From Deminuibacter sp966424055 (GTDB taxonomy: Bacteria; Bacteroidota; Bacteroidia; Chitinophagales; Chitinophagaceae), in NCBI GenBank assembly GCA_966424055.1, contig CBJLMB010000015.1, forward strand, positions 62,001 through 126,000: DNA of 64,000 nucleotides, given 5' to 3'. Of the stretch, positions 43,723 to 51,808 are shown piece after piece (the stretch's first letter is position 1; each line of letters begins with the position of its first letter). The notes under the pieces are model-generated. The model ran no database searches. It had not been told where the DNA came from and saw only the letters and a list, made by a program, of their open reading frames with translations. The translations under genes and the position numbers were made by a program.

Positions 43723-45024
43723 TTAAACCGCAGCTTTCATATGCAGCTGGATCGTTGTTCCTTTACCCGGTTCACTATCTACGGTGATCCTTGCATCGTT
43801 TTTTACAGCAAACTCATGGCATAAACTAAGTCCAAGTCCCAACCCTTTTTCCCGCTGTGTACCAAAAGCCGGCGTAATGGCATTGGAGAACAGGTGAGAC
43901 TGTACATCCTTGGGTATCCCTATACCCGAATCTTTTATAACCAGCACCACCTCTGTCTCCCTTTCTTCCAGCTGCAGATTGATGAGCCCATATGGATAGC
44001 TGAACTTAATCGCATTGTTCAGCAGGTTGCGGCCAATCAGCCTGATATGCTCCCTGTCGGCATCAATAAAGATTGCTGCACCAGGAATATCACATTCCAA
44101 TACAAGGGATTTTTCTTTGAGCTGCGGTTCCAGGAAACTGATCACTTCATTAAGCAGGCTCACTACATCGAACCTGACCATTTCCGGCGTAATGCCTTTG
44201 GTTTGACTGTAAGACCAGTTCAGGATGGTATCGATATTACTCTGCAAAACATCGATCTGGGAAGAAAGTGCATTAAAAACACCATTAAACTCTTCCCCCG
44301 ATAAAAGCTTGGCCATAAATAGATCCATCGATGTACGCAGGGAAGCAATAGGGCCCCGCATATCGTGGGCAACAATAGACATCAGTTTCCGCTTTGTTTG
44401 AATGGTATGCACCAGCTGTGCATTTTTATTTTCCAGCTGCCGCATATAGCCCATCAATTGTACCCGGAAAAAATAAAAACAGCCCAGTAGTAAAAACAAC
44501 CATACGACTGTATTGGCAAATCTTCTCTGTTCAGAAACCTGGATACGTACTATTTCAGGTGCATACCGGTAAGCCAGGATAAAAAGCACTATGTTCATCA
44601 CTGACAGTGAAACCAGGAATATTTTGTTGTTGAACAGTATCAGTGAAAGGCAGATAATTAGAATGAGATAAAATTCCATATTGTTGTTGAACAGGAGGCT
44701 GCTTAAAGTAAGCTCAAAAGAACAAACCGGTAAAGTGATCATCGGGCCGAGCTCATAAAGCCCTTTTTTATTAAAGAAGATCATGCCCAGCATACACACT
44801 GCTGTAAAAATATTGAACAGGGAAAGCAGGTAAAAACCTGCGAATGCATTTAGCGCACAAAACCAAAGTGCTACCAGGCACCCGCAAATACCGGCGAAAT
44901 TCACTGCTCTTATCTGCCTGTTCCTGGCAGGTTCATTGTCAAAATGAATACCGGTATTGAGAAGGCTAAATGGAGACCGGAATAAATAACCGGCATCAAA
45001 CAGGCGCGTAGTTTCGGTCTTCAT
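43723..45024 (-). CDS. Membrane sensor histidine kinase with a multi-helix N-terminal domain
   Basis: 433 residues. Six or so membrane helices span residues 40-195, without a clear periplasmic sensor, then a short coiled coil (RQLENKNAQLVHTIQTKRKL). HisKA has His220 in LMSIVAHDMRGPIASLR. HATPase follows, with RNLLNNAIKFSY, DSGIGIP (365-371) and GLGLGLSLC (394-402). A membrane-embedded sensor suggests a lipid-soluble or membrane-state signal. No cognate regulator is next to it. A TAATTTTG at 45066-45073 (complement) fits a -7 element. Confidence 0.9.
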   Translation of the reverse strand: MKTETTRLFDAGYLFRSPFSLLNTGIHFDNEPARNRQIRAVNFAGICGCLVALWFCALNAFAGFYLLSLFNIFTAVCMLGMIFFNKKGLYELGPMITLPVCSFELTLSSLLFNNNMEFYLILIICLSLILFNNKIFLVSLSVMNIVLFILAYRYAPEIVRIQVSEQRRFANTVVWLFLLLGCFYFFRVQLMGYMRQLENKNAQLVHTIQTKRKLMSIVAHDMRGPIASLRTSMDLFMAKLLSGEEFNGVFNALSSQIDVLQSNIDTILNWSYSQTKGITPEMVRFDVVSLLNEVISFLEPQLKEKSLVLECDIPGAAIFIDADREHIRLIGRNLLNNAIKFSYPYGLINLQLEERETEVVLVIKDSGIGIPKDVQSHLFSNAITPAFGTQREKGLGLGLSLCHEFAVKNDARITVDSEPGKGTTIQLHMKAAV

Positions 45025-45218
45025 ACGAATGAGGATTTAGGGTACACGTTGGATCGATGTTAAAACAAAATTACATCTTTTCTTTCATCGCCTGCTGTTT
45101 TCGCCTTGTATTCCTCTTGTAACAGCAATACGGTTGACCAATCCTGATAAAATTGAACCTTATTCATCTTTTTTAAAACTTTTCTGATCAAACCGGCGGT
45201 TCCATTACGGCTGCCTAA

Positions 45219-45330
45219 AGGCTCTCTCGCGGAATGCGCGGAAAATGCAGAAATGAAAACAACTTTCAAGCAGGATGGTAATGTGATTGCGCTTTTTTAT
45301 GACTGCCTACTGCCTACTGAAGACTGCCCA
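45219..45330. repeat. Single R2 repeat copy with CTGCCTACTG tail
   Basis: CTCTCGCGGAATGCGCGGAAA at 45222-45242, followed by ATGCAGAAATGAAAACAACTTTC and then GACTGCCTACTGCCTACTGAAG, as in the 33.4-kb array. It lies between the histidine kinase and the sigma-like gene. Confidence 0.8.
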
Positions 45331-45342
45331 CATGCTCTCCCC

Positions 45343-45738
45343 TCAGCAGGTATACCTCAATAACTGCACCACTTCCCAGCGCATCATTTCCAGCAGGAAG
45401 GATTGATAATAAATGCCCCTTGCCTGTAGCTTACCGGGCAAAGGGAAGAGCGGCAGTTTCTTTTCATCGGCCAGCACACCTGTACAGATCGTGTGTGCTG
45501 CCGCAGCAGTGAATTCTCTTACTGCCGCTATATCCGCCATCCTGTGACGGTTATTGAACAGTTGAATGAAGATATCTGCAACGATCTTTTCAGATAGCTG
45601 CCTGTCCATTGTTATTTTATCCAGTGAGCAAAGCAGGGGACGGTAGAAGCGCCGGAATATGCATTCATCTGCACTTTTCTCTCCTTTTTGAAAGGCTTCA
45701 ATAAGTGTTATTTCGGTATTGTTCAGCCTGTGGATCAT
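45343..45738 (-). CDS. Sigma-70 region-2-like protein without region 4
   Basis: 131 residues. The first 90 residues fit ECF region 2: an opening helix LIEAFQKGEKSADECIFRRF, RPLLCSLDK, and KIVADIFIQLFNNRHRMAD in place of AEDIVQEVFLKLW. After that the sequence (DEKKLPLFPLPGKLQARGIYY) shows no region 4 helix-turn-helix before the stop. It may be a truncated sigma factor, a relic, or a protein that binds core polymerase without its -35 reader. No FecR gene is adjacent. A TAGTTTTG at 45800-45807 (complement) fits a -7 element. Confidence 0.6.
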   Translation of the reverse strand: MIHRLNNTEITLIEAFQKGEKSADECIFRRFYRPLLCSLDKITMDRQLSEKIVADIFIQLFNNRHRMADIAAVREFTAAAAHTICTGVLADEKKLPLFPLPGKLQARGIYYQSFLLEMMRWEVVQLLRYTC

Positions 45739-45928
45739 GCGACCAGGTATTAGCCTTCATGCAACAGTAACAGTAATGGTGATGCTTATTAAAAATAAAC
45801 AAAACTAGACCGGTCTTTGCAGGGGGATAATTTATGCGAAGCAATGGTCAAAATCCTACAATACCAATCTCTAAAAGATACCAAATGATAATATTCAAGT
45901 CATCACGACAAGCTGGCTATTGGCCGCT

Positions 45929-47611
45929 TTATTTCAAATCAGCAAAATTCATGGACAGCTTATTTTTCTCCGGCTTCAAACGCAGTACAGCACCGTTTGA
46001 CGGATGCACAAATACACCTGTTGTTGCCTGCAGCCGGTAATTGAAATCTTCAAACCTGCATTTAACCTGCCTGGTACTGATACCGGTAAAGGGTACTTGT
46101 GCGCCTGCTGCAACATCGAGGTCAAAATACCAGTTTTGCCAACTGTTCCCGGTTAATTGCACAGATACTGTTTTTTCGCTGATATCCATTTCAAGTGATC
46201 CGCCTTGCTCCAGCGGCCAGGAGACATGCATCGTTTCAGGGCCTGCATGGGTAAATACCGGGTCTTTGCCTTTTACCATCACCTCCTGTCCGTTCACCAG
46301 GGCCTTCAGGCGCAGTCCGGCCAGCTGTCCTGGCTTGCTCCATAAATAACCATCCACCAGGGGCAGTGTAAAAAACTTACATTCATTTGATGTGGCTACC
46401 TGTGTTGTATACCTGTCGGGAAAATTTTCATTGAACAGGTGTATATCCCTGATGCGCAGGTTACCGTTTTCCCAGATCATATTCATCCTGTAAAAGCGAC
46501 TGTTATACCATATAGTTTTCTTCCCGTTAGCATCTTCTATATCCCTGGTAACGGCAAAAGAAGTAGGTGGTGTTAGCTGGTATGTTTTTTTAAACCACTG
46601 TCCTGATCGTTCCAGTGTTTCCAATCTGATCTTACCCTCATCCCTGAGTTTAGCGATCAGCGGCAGCTGTATGGCGAAGCCTTTGGCCATTGCCTGCCAG
46701 GTAAAAGAATTTTCCTGCCCGGCCTGCGTGTAGTTGAAACCGAGTGCCGGGTCTTCTGTGAACGTATGAAAAAACCAATTTACCCAGGCTGCATTGCCAC
46801 CAGCTTCGGGATATACCGGTTCAAGCGTTATTACGCCCTGCCTTTGCGAGTTGATGCCCTGGTCGTATTGCCGCACAGGATCGCTCCCCAGCATTCTGAA
46901 TACGGGTACAGGGATCTGGTTCGCGGTATGTTGTGCCGGCATATATGAATTAAGCCTGCTGGGATAATAGGCCTGGTTCCAGTAGCCACCCCATAAAGTG
47001 TAGCCATCGGTACCATACTGGTCTTTGCAATTGGCCGATGCTGCAATATGATATTTTTCATACAGGTATTGCAATGTATGCGCATCAATGAACCAGGATG
47101 CAACAGAGCTGGGATAGTAGCCAAATATATTTTTGAAGTCGGCCATATACACATCCGCTATTTTTTCCCGCTCGGCAGGTGTATACCCGGTTGTAAAACC
47201 TACATCAGCATGCCAGTCCCAGGGATAACGCCCCCTCCATTTCAGGCCAGCTTTTTCGATAAGCGGTTGAGGAAGCTCCCACCAGGCACCTATCTCAAAA
47301 GAATCTTTCGGCAGTTTTTTAAGCAGGGTTTGATACCGTTGGTCCATCAGTGCATCATACTGCAATAAGAAGGTTCCGCCAAGATGGTATTGTTTCATCA
47401 TGTTCACCTGTTGTACAACAGTCTGGTACAATACATCCGCTGTAATAGCAGTATCCCTGGGCTCCAGCAGGCGGATAAAATTGACAATATTAACGATCCT
47501 GGGCCCATCACTTCTGTCATTGCCGTTCGCCACTGTTTTTTGACTGAACGACGTAAGCGATAACATACTTAAACCTGTCAACAATACAATTATTGCTTTG
47601 GAGACATTCAT
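45929..47611 (-). CDS. Exported polysaccharide-deacetylase-like / (beta/alpha)-barrel protein of the GH2 locus
   Basis: About 560 residues from the ATG at 47611 (MNVSKAIIVLLTG); a second ATG lies 12 bases upstream. After a signal peptide (SLTSFSQ) the sequence runs as a (beta/alpha) barrel with GAWWELPQP, HADVGFTTGYTPAEREKIAD, FKNIFGYYPSSVASWFID and YLYEKYHI, an order that recalls NodB/GH57-type folds. The C-terminus is beta-rich (LEMDISEKTVSVQL). The exact family was not recognised. It follows the GH2 gene by 102 bases on the same strand and probably cooperates in glycan breakdown. Confidence 0.65.
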   Translation of the reverse strand: MNVSKAIIVLLTGLSMLSLTSFSQKTVANGNDRSDGPRIVNIVNFIRLLEPRDTAITADVLYQTVVQQVNMMKQYHLGGTFLLQYDALMDQRYQTLLKKLPKDSFEIGAWWELPQPLIEKAGLKWRGRYPWDWHADVGFTTGYTPAEREKIADVYMADFKNIFGYYPSSVASWFIDAHTLQYLYEKYHIAASANCKDQYGTDGYTLWGGYWNQAYYPSRLNSYMPAQHTANQIPVPVFRMLGSDPVRQYDQGINSQRQGVITLEPVYPEAGGNAAWVNWFFHTFTEDPALGFNYTQAGQENSFTWQAMAKGFAIQLPLIAKLRDEGKIRLETLERSGQWFKKTYQLTPPTSFAVTRDIEDANGKKTIWYNSRFYRMNMIWENGNLRIRDIHLFNENFPDRYTTQVATSNECKFFTLPLVDGYLWSKPGQLAGLRLKALVNGQEVMVKGKDPVFTHAGPETMHVSWPLEQGGSLEMDISEKTVSVQLTGNSWQNWYFDLDVAAGAQVPFTGISTRQVKCRFEDFNYRLQATTGVFVHPSNGAVLRLKPEKNKLSMNFADLK

Positions 47612-47713
47612 TTTTGTTGGCATAATACATCAATCATTATAGATAAGCAAAAACAGGTATCGTCCTGTATAAAACCGGCGCTGCAAAACAAAAAGCGCAA
47701 GTTATTTACCCTG

Positions 47714-50131
47714 TTATCCATTGTCTTTCCTGGCAAGGATAGTAACGCTTTTTGTACCAAACTGCTGGTGTGTGGCTTTCAGGATAATACGCCCGTTTTT
47801 CCCGGCTTTTGTTTTTACCCATATAGCACCGGCTCCGCCATTTTCTTCCAGGTTAAACGGGTTAATGCCGATGATATCACCGGGGCCTTCCAGGGAAAAG
47901 GCCAGCTTTCCACCGGCAAATGGCCTGTGGGCGCCGTATTTATCTGCAATAAAAAATACCACGCGGGTGGCATCAGCACCATCGCTGACCAGTTCTTTAT
48001 CATCGGCTGTAAGCAGCAATTGATCCTGCCCGGCATCTGCACTAAACCGTCTTGACAGCAGGAGCTTATCACCCGAAAAGCCATCGATCCGCAATTCAGG
48101 ATGATCGCTTCCATCTATCTCAATATCTGTAAAAAAAGGCGGGTATTTCAGGTTAGGATAGTTTTCCCGGTCAGGTAGCAGGCTGGCAAAATGCTGCTGA
48201 CCGATGTATACTTCCAGCCGTTCACAGTTGGAAAAAATAGCCGCATGCTTTCCGGGACCGGATGGTGACTGCGAACCAAAATCCCAGTAAAAATTGGGAT
48301 AGATGCCAGGCGTCAGTGCCGGATCAACCTGTGACTGGTAAAAAGAAGCACCTATCTTAGGAATGCGAAACACATCAGCTACACCGGGATTTTTGATGCC
48401 CTTATAAGAATTGAGCAAGCTGGCATACTCAAAAGCGCACCAGCCAATAACGCCACAGTTCCGCTTGCTGCCGGCAGCTTTATTATGTGCCTGTGCATGG
48501 TATATCGCCTGCCGCTGTTGTATGCCGGGTGCAGCATCGCGGCGGTACATACAATTAAACCCTTTCCCTTCCGCATAATTGAACTGGCCAACCGCTTCAG
48601 CAAGCATATAAGGTACATTGGCCAAAGGTTCCCAGATACCAACGCTGCCATCAGGATCGGCATGATAATCATCGAAAGCAAAAACATCTTCCGCCCAGTC
48701 TTTTGTCGTATGCATGGTCATTGATCCGGAGCTGGGCCTGGAATCATCCAGTGAACGGGCAAGTTCCCTGGTTCTTTTATAGAGCGCTACCTCGTTTGCA
48801 GATTCATTCACGCGGGTTCCCCAGATAATAATGGATGGATGATTCCGGTCGCGTAAAATCATATCCTGTACATCCCGCACCATTAATGCTTTCCAGGCAT
48901 CATCACCGATATAGTTCCAGCCGGGAATTTCTTCCCAAACCATTAGCCCCAGTTCATCACAGGCGTTTAAAAAAGCTTCGGTTTGCGGATAATGAGAGCA
49001 GCGAACGATATTACAATTAAATTGCTTTTTCAGTATTTCAGCGTCATGGCGCATTACCCTGTCGGGCATGGCAAGCCCTGCATACGGAAAAATTTCATGC
49101 CGGTTAAGCCCGAAAAGCTGCAGTCTGCGGCCATTTAAATAGAAGCCATCCTTTTCAAACCGGGCCTCTCTTACACCAATTCTTGTTTGATAATCGTGCA
49201 GTGGTGTATTGTTGACCAGCAATGTAACGGTTATATCATAGAGAAAAGGATGGTCAACATCCCAAAGCAGGATATCCTGCAAATTGGAAAGCAGCAGCCG
49301 TGTTTCAAGCTGGCCACTTTTTTCAATGGCCACTGTTTGCTGTGTGGCGGCCACAGTATGCCGGCCGTTCCTCATCTCAGCTTTTATATGTACCGGTCCT
49401 TCAGGCAGTACAGCTGCATCAAGTGTACAATTAACGTCTATAAAACGGCCGGATTCAAGTACGCGTACGGGCTTTGCAAAAACATTGCTGATAAAGATGC
49501 CGGGCACCGCTTCCAGTTTTACAGAACGGTGAATACCTCCGGGCTCCAGGTAATCGATCCGCCTGGGTCCTTCGGATGCACCCTGCGGCGGCACATTCTG
49601 CCAGCGCGCATCTACCAGTACAGTCAGCGTATTTGCTGCTTTTACCCATTCAGTGATTTCATAGCTGAAAGGCAGGTATCCTCCGAGATGCTGCGGAAGC
49701 CGGTGCCCGTTGATAATGGGTGTAGCGCCTGTCATAACACCATCAAAATGGAGAAATATACGCATACCGGTCATATCAGCTGGAATGGTAAAGTGTTTGC
49801 GGTACACCCATACATCCTGCCAGTCAGCAGCATTCCATTCCCGCCAGGAAAGAGGAGCAGGACAATGCGGTAAGCTGACCGGCGAGAAATGACTGTCATC
49901 CAAACCGGCATCCTGCATGGCCGGGTTGTACCTGCCGCCAAACAGCCAATCCTGGTTCAGTGAAATCAGCCGGGCTGAGCGTCCGGACAGCCTACTGTTA
50001 TTTTCCGCTGCCAGGCAGTTGACAAGGGAGCCGCCTGCCAGTGCAAGCGCTGCAACAGAAGAATTTTGAATGAACTTTCTCCGGGAAAATTTTCCTGCCG
50101 AACCCGGTGCATTGTTCAATTGCTTCATCAT
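47714..50131 (-). CDS. Glycoside hydrolase family 2 enzyme, Tat-exported
   Basis: About 805 residues from the ATG pair at 50131/50128. A Tat leader (FSRRKFIQNSSVAALALAGG) is followed by the GH2 sandwich domains (about 80-330; HFDGVMTGATPIINGH, GGIHRSVKLEAVPG) and the TIM barrel with NIVRCSHYPQ, CDELGLMVWEEIPGW and the acid/base IIIWGTRVNES (NE pair). A Glu in PYMLAEAVGQF is a candidate nucleophile. The likely activity is a beta-galactosidase- or beta-glucuronidase-type exo-hydrolase. It is the first gene of a leftward pair and is divergent from the third SusCD pair. Confidence 0.87.
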   Translation of the reverse strand: MMKQLNNAPGSAGKFSRRKFIQNSSVAALALAGGSLVNCLAAENNSRLSGRSARLISLNQDWLFGGRYNPAMQDAGLDDSHFSPVSLPHCPAPLSWREWNAADWQDVWVYRKHFTIPADMTGMRIFLHFDGVMTGATPIINGHRLPQHLGGYLPFSYEITEWVKAANTLTVLVDARWQNVPPQGASEGPRRIDYLEPGGIHRSVKLEAVPGIFISNVFAKPVRVLESGRFIDVNCTLDAAVLPEGPVHIKAEMRNGRHTVAATQQTVAIEKSGQLETRLLLSNLQDILLWDVDHPFLYDITVTLLVNNTPLHDYQTRIGVREARFEKDGFYLNGRRLQLFGLNRHEIFPYAGLAMPDRVMRHDAEILKKQFNCNIVRCSHYPQTEAFLNACDELGLMVWEEIPGWNYIGDDAWKALMVRDVQDMILRDRNHPSIIIWGTRVNESANEVALYKRTRELARSLDDSRPSSGSMTMHTTKDWAEDVFAFDDYHADPDGSVGIWEPLANVPYMLAEAVGQFNYAEGKGFNCMYRRDAAPGIQQRQAIYHAQAHNKAAGSKRNCGVIGWCAFEYASLLNSYKGIKNPGVADVFRIPKIGASFYQSQVDPALTPGIYPNFYWDFGSQSPSGPGKHAAIFSNCERLEVYIGQQHFASLLPDRENYPNLKYPPFFTDIEIDGSDHPELRIDGFSGDKLLLSRRFSADAGQDQLLLTADDKELVSDGADATRVVFFIADKYGAHRPFAGGKLAFSLEGPGDIIGINPFNLEENGGAGAIWVKTKAGKNGRIILKATHQQFGTKSVTILARKDNG

Positions 50132-50163
50132 ACAATACTGTTTTGAAATGCATTTGTTTTTTT

Positions 50164-50181
50164 GAAACAGGAGCCTGTTTC
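50164..50181. promoter_or_regulatory. Palindrome GAAACAGG-AG-CCTGTTTC upstream of the GH2 gene
   Basis: Perfect 8-base arms with a 2-base spacer end 33 bases before the GH2 ATG. The 18-base size suits a dimeric repressor or activator site. No regulator gene lies nearby, so the binder is unknown. Confidence 0.45.
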
Positions 50182-50338
50182 TACAATGGAGAATAGGGTT
50201 AATAACACAAATTGTCATTTATACCCAGGTTAAAAGCGGCAAGCTGACAGCACTGATCTATAAGCAATCCATCTCGCAGCATACGCAGAAAACAAGATAT
50301 TTCTCCATCCGCGTAATTTTTACCTGCCGGTTAAAGAT

Positions 50339-50700
50339 AAGTAAGTTGGTTGAATGGTTGATTAGTTGATTCGTTGAGAGGTTGAGTGGTTGAGTGGGGC
50401 TGGGAATTAGTATTGGAGAGAAAGGGAATTGGGGAATTGGGAATTTGTTTATTTGTGATGGTTTACCAAAGGACACTATAAGTATTCCCGTTATTCCTTC
50501 ACTTGCGATTCACCACTCGCGGCGGTGAGTGGTTGATTGGTTGAATGGTTGAGAGGTTGAGTAATTGAGAGGTTGAGAGGAATTGGGGATTAGTCATTGA
50601 GAGCATGTGTCTTGATTTTAGAAAACGCACGTATTGAAGAGAAAGGGAATTGATGACTTGGAAATTTGTCTTGATGAATTGGGAATTGGGACTATTTCAA
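50339..50700. repeat. Low-complexity G/T-rich repeats (GTTGA and GGGAATTG words)
   Basis: Two blocks of GGTTGAGTGGTTGA-type words (about 50339-50396 and 50525-50582) alternate with GAATTGGGGAATTGGGAATT-type runs (50400-50450 and 50640-50690). A small piece of R1 core (TTGCGATTCACCACTCGC) lies at 50503-50520. The top strand is almost free of C, so the strands differ strongly in base use. No gene is seen. Confidence 0.75.
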
Positions 50701-50786
50701 TAACTGTGTAAGTTTCAAAAATCGGAGTTCGTAGGGAACTCTATATCTTGATCCTGTTTTCAAAAATAGTTAAAAAGGGAAAAGTA

Positions 50787-51150
50787 CAACCGGCAGCCGC
50801 AGTGCACAATCTTTTTACGAGAGCATATTTCACTCCCCCTACTAGCGATTCACGCGCGCAGCGCACTCGCCACTCGCGGCGGTGTACATCCGGCAGCCGG
50901 CAGTGCACAATCTTTACGCAAGCTTATTTCACCCCCCCACTAGCGATTCACGCGCGCAGCGCACTCGCCACTCGCGACGGTGTACATCCGGTAGCCGGCA
51001 GTGCACAATCTTTACGCAAGCTTATTTCACCCCCCACTAGCGATTCACCACTCGCCACTCGCGGCGGTGTATATCCCGGCAGCCGGCAGTGCACAATCTT
51101 TACGCAAGCTTATTTCACCCCCCACTAGCGATTCACCACTCGCCATGACC
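50787..51150. repeat. R1-related tandem array, four cores about 90-98 bases apart
   Basis: Cores (ACTAGCGATTCAC...) begin at 50841, 50939, 51036 and 51124, with the tail CAGTGCACAATCTTTACGCA, then AGCTTATTTCACCCC, between them. Units 1 and 2 carry an extra CGCGCAGCG insert before CACTCGCC; units 3 and 4 do not. The core is shared with the arrays at 0.4 and 8.4 kb, but the linkers differ (GGCAGCCGGCAGTGCACA instead of CAGCAGGCAGTTTGCAGC). Open reading frames through it are artefacts. Confidence 0.88.
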
Positions 51151-51808
51151 GGCAATACATCGGGCACCATTTGTACTGAACCCTGACCATTATAGCTGGT
51201 ATGGGGCTTTTACCCGTTGCGGATAATATTTCTACTATTTTTGTGTGCCATCCCAACATTCGTCCTGCTTTCACCGTATCTGTAGACAATAAACCACAAT
51301 TTTATCTATTTCAATGGACAAGCAGAAAAAAAATTTGTCTATACAATTAAAATTGTATAGTTTTTCTTTTCGTTTATACCCTCCCCGTACTCAACCTCCA
51401 TTCCCGTTTTTTTATTAACAGCATAAATTTTTGCCAGCGGCTAAAACGAACTGTAACATTTAAAAACCGATTGCATATGAAGAATACCCTGCTATTAATC
51501 GCACAACCTCCTTCATCGATTTTTCTTTTCACCCATTACCCACGAACTATAACATATCCACCTGCTTCTTACAAATGCTGATCCACCGCCTGTTTGCATA
51601 GCGATTGTGGTATTAAAGCATCGTGTCAAACAAAAGCAGGTGTAATCATTTTGTATAAGAACAGCGAAGGGATGCCCGTACCATATTGAACCCATTCCGG
51701 CTATAGTGATATAGCTGCAGCAGGCTTCATTATAGAAGGCTGTTGCAACTGACTGTATCCTGTAGCGGTTGCCGTGTATTTGTTCACCATTTAAATACCA
51801 CGCTAATT
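51151..51808. other. Long leader/regulatory region of the third SusCD pair
   Basis: 658 bases without a convincing gene. It includes a TATTTTTG (51236-51243) that fits a -7 element, a 22-base palindrome (51339-51360) and a 34-codon reading frame at 51477 that starts MKNTLLLIA but ends at once. The susC start at 51809 is far from the visible promoter-like elements, so a long leader or a missed promoter is possible. Confidence 0.4.
51339..51360. promoter_or_regulatory. Palindrome CTATACAATT-AA-AATTGTATAG upstream of susC
   Basis: Perfect 10-base arms with a 2-base spacer, followed by TTTTTCTTTTC. It lies 449 bases before the susC ATG. It could be an operator for a dimeric regulator; the T-run after it also fits a weak terminator for leftover transcription. 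Confidence 0.5.

Noticed and set aside
45060..45269. 69-codon frame upstream of the membrane histidine kinase, with an internal ATG giving a 35-residue peptide
   Set aside because: Its first half is translated R2 repeat. The second half (MNKVQFYQDWSTVLLLQEEY...) has no recognisable family and overlaps the likely kinase promoter; a leader peptide is possible but unsupported.
49187..49873. 228-codon plus-strand frame inside the GH2 gene
   Set aside because: Antisense shadow of a well-supported GH2 gene; the peptide has no domain-like pattern.
50258..50476. 72-codon minus-strand frame over the GTTGA repeats
   Set aside because: The peptide is low-complexity (NLSTNQLINHSTNLLI), simply the translation of the repeat.
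50748..51128. 126-codon open frame through the R1 array
   Set aside because: It is made of repeat units, has a repetitive peptide, and shows no start context or family resemblance.
50787..51150. The regularly spaced cores looked like a CRISPR array
   Set aside because: The sequence between cores is itself repeated, not unique spacer sequence; core spacing is too long (88-98) and uneven; and no cas gene is in the window. The array at 410-767 was rejected for the same reason.
51477..51581. 34-codon frame starting MKNTLLLIA in the susC leader region
   Set aside because: The start looks leader-like, but the frame ends at once and the rest is not protein-like. It may be a relic; not enough for a gene call.
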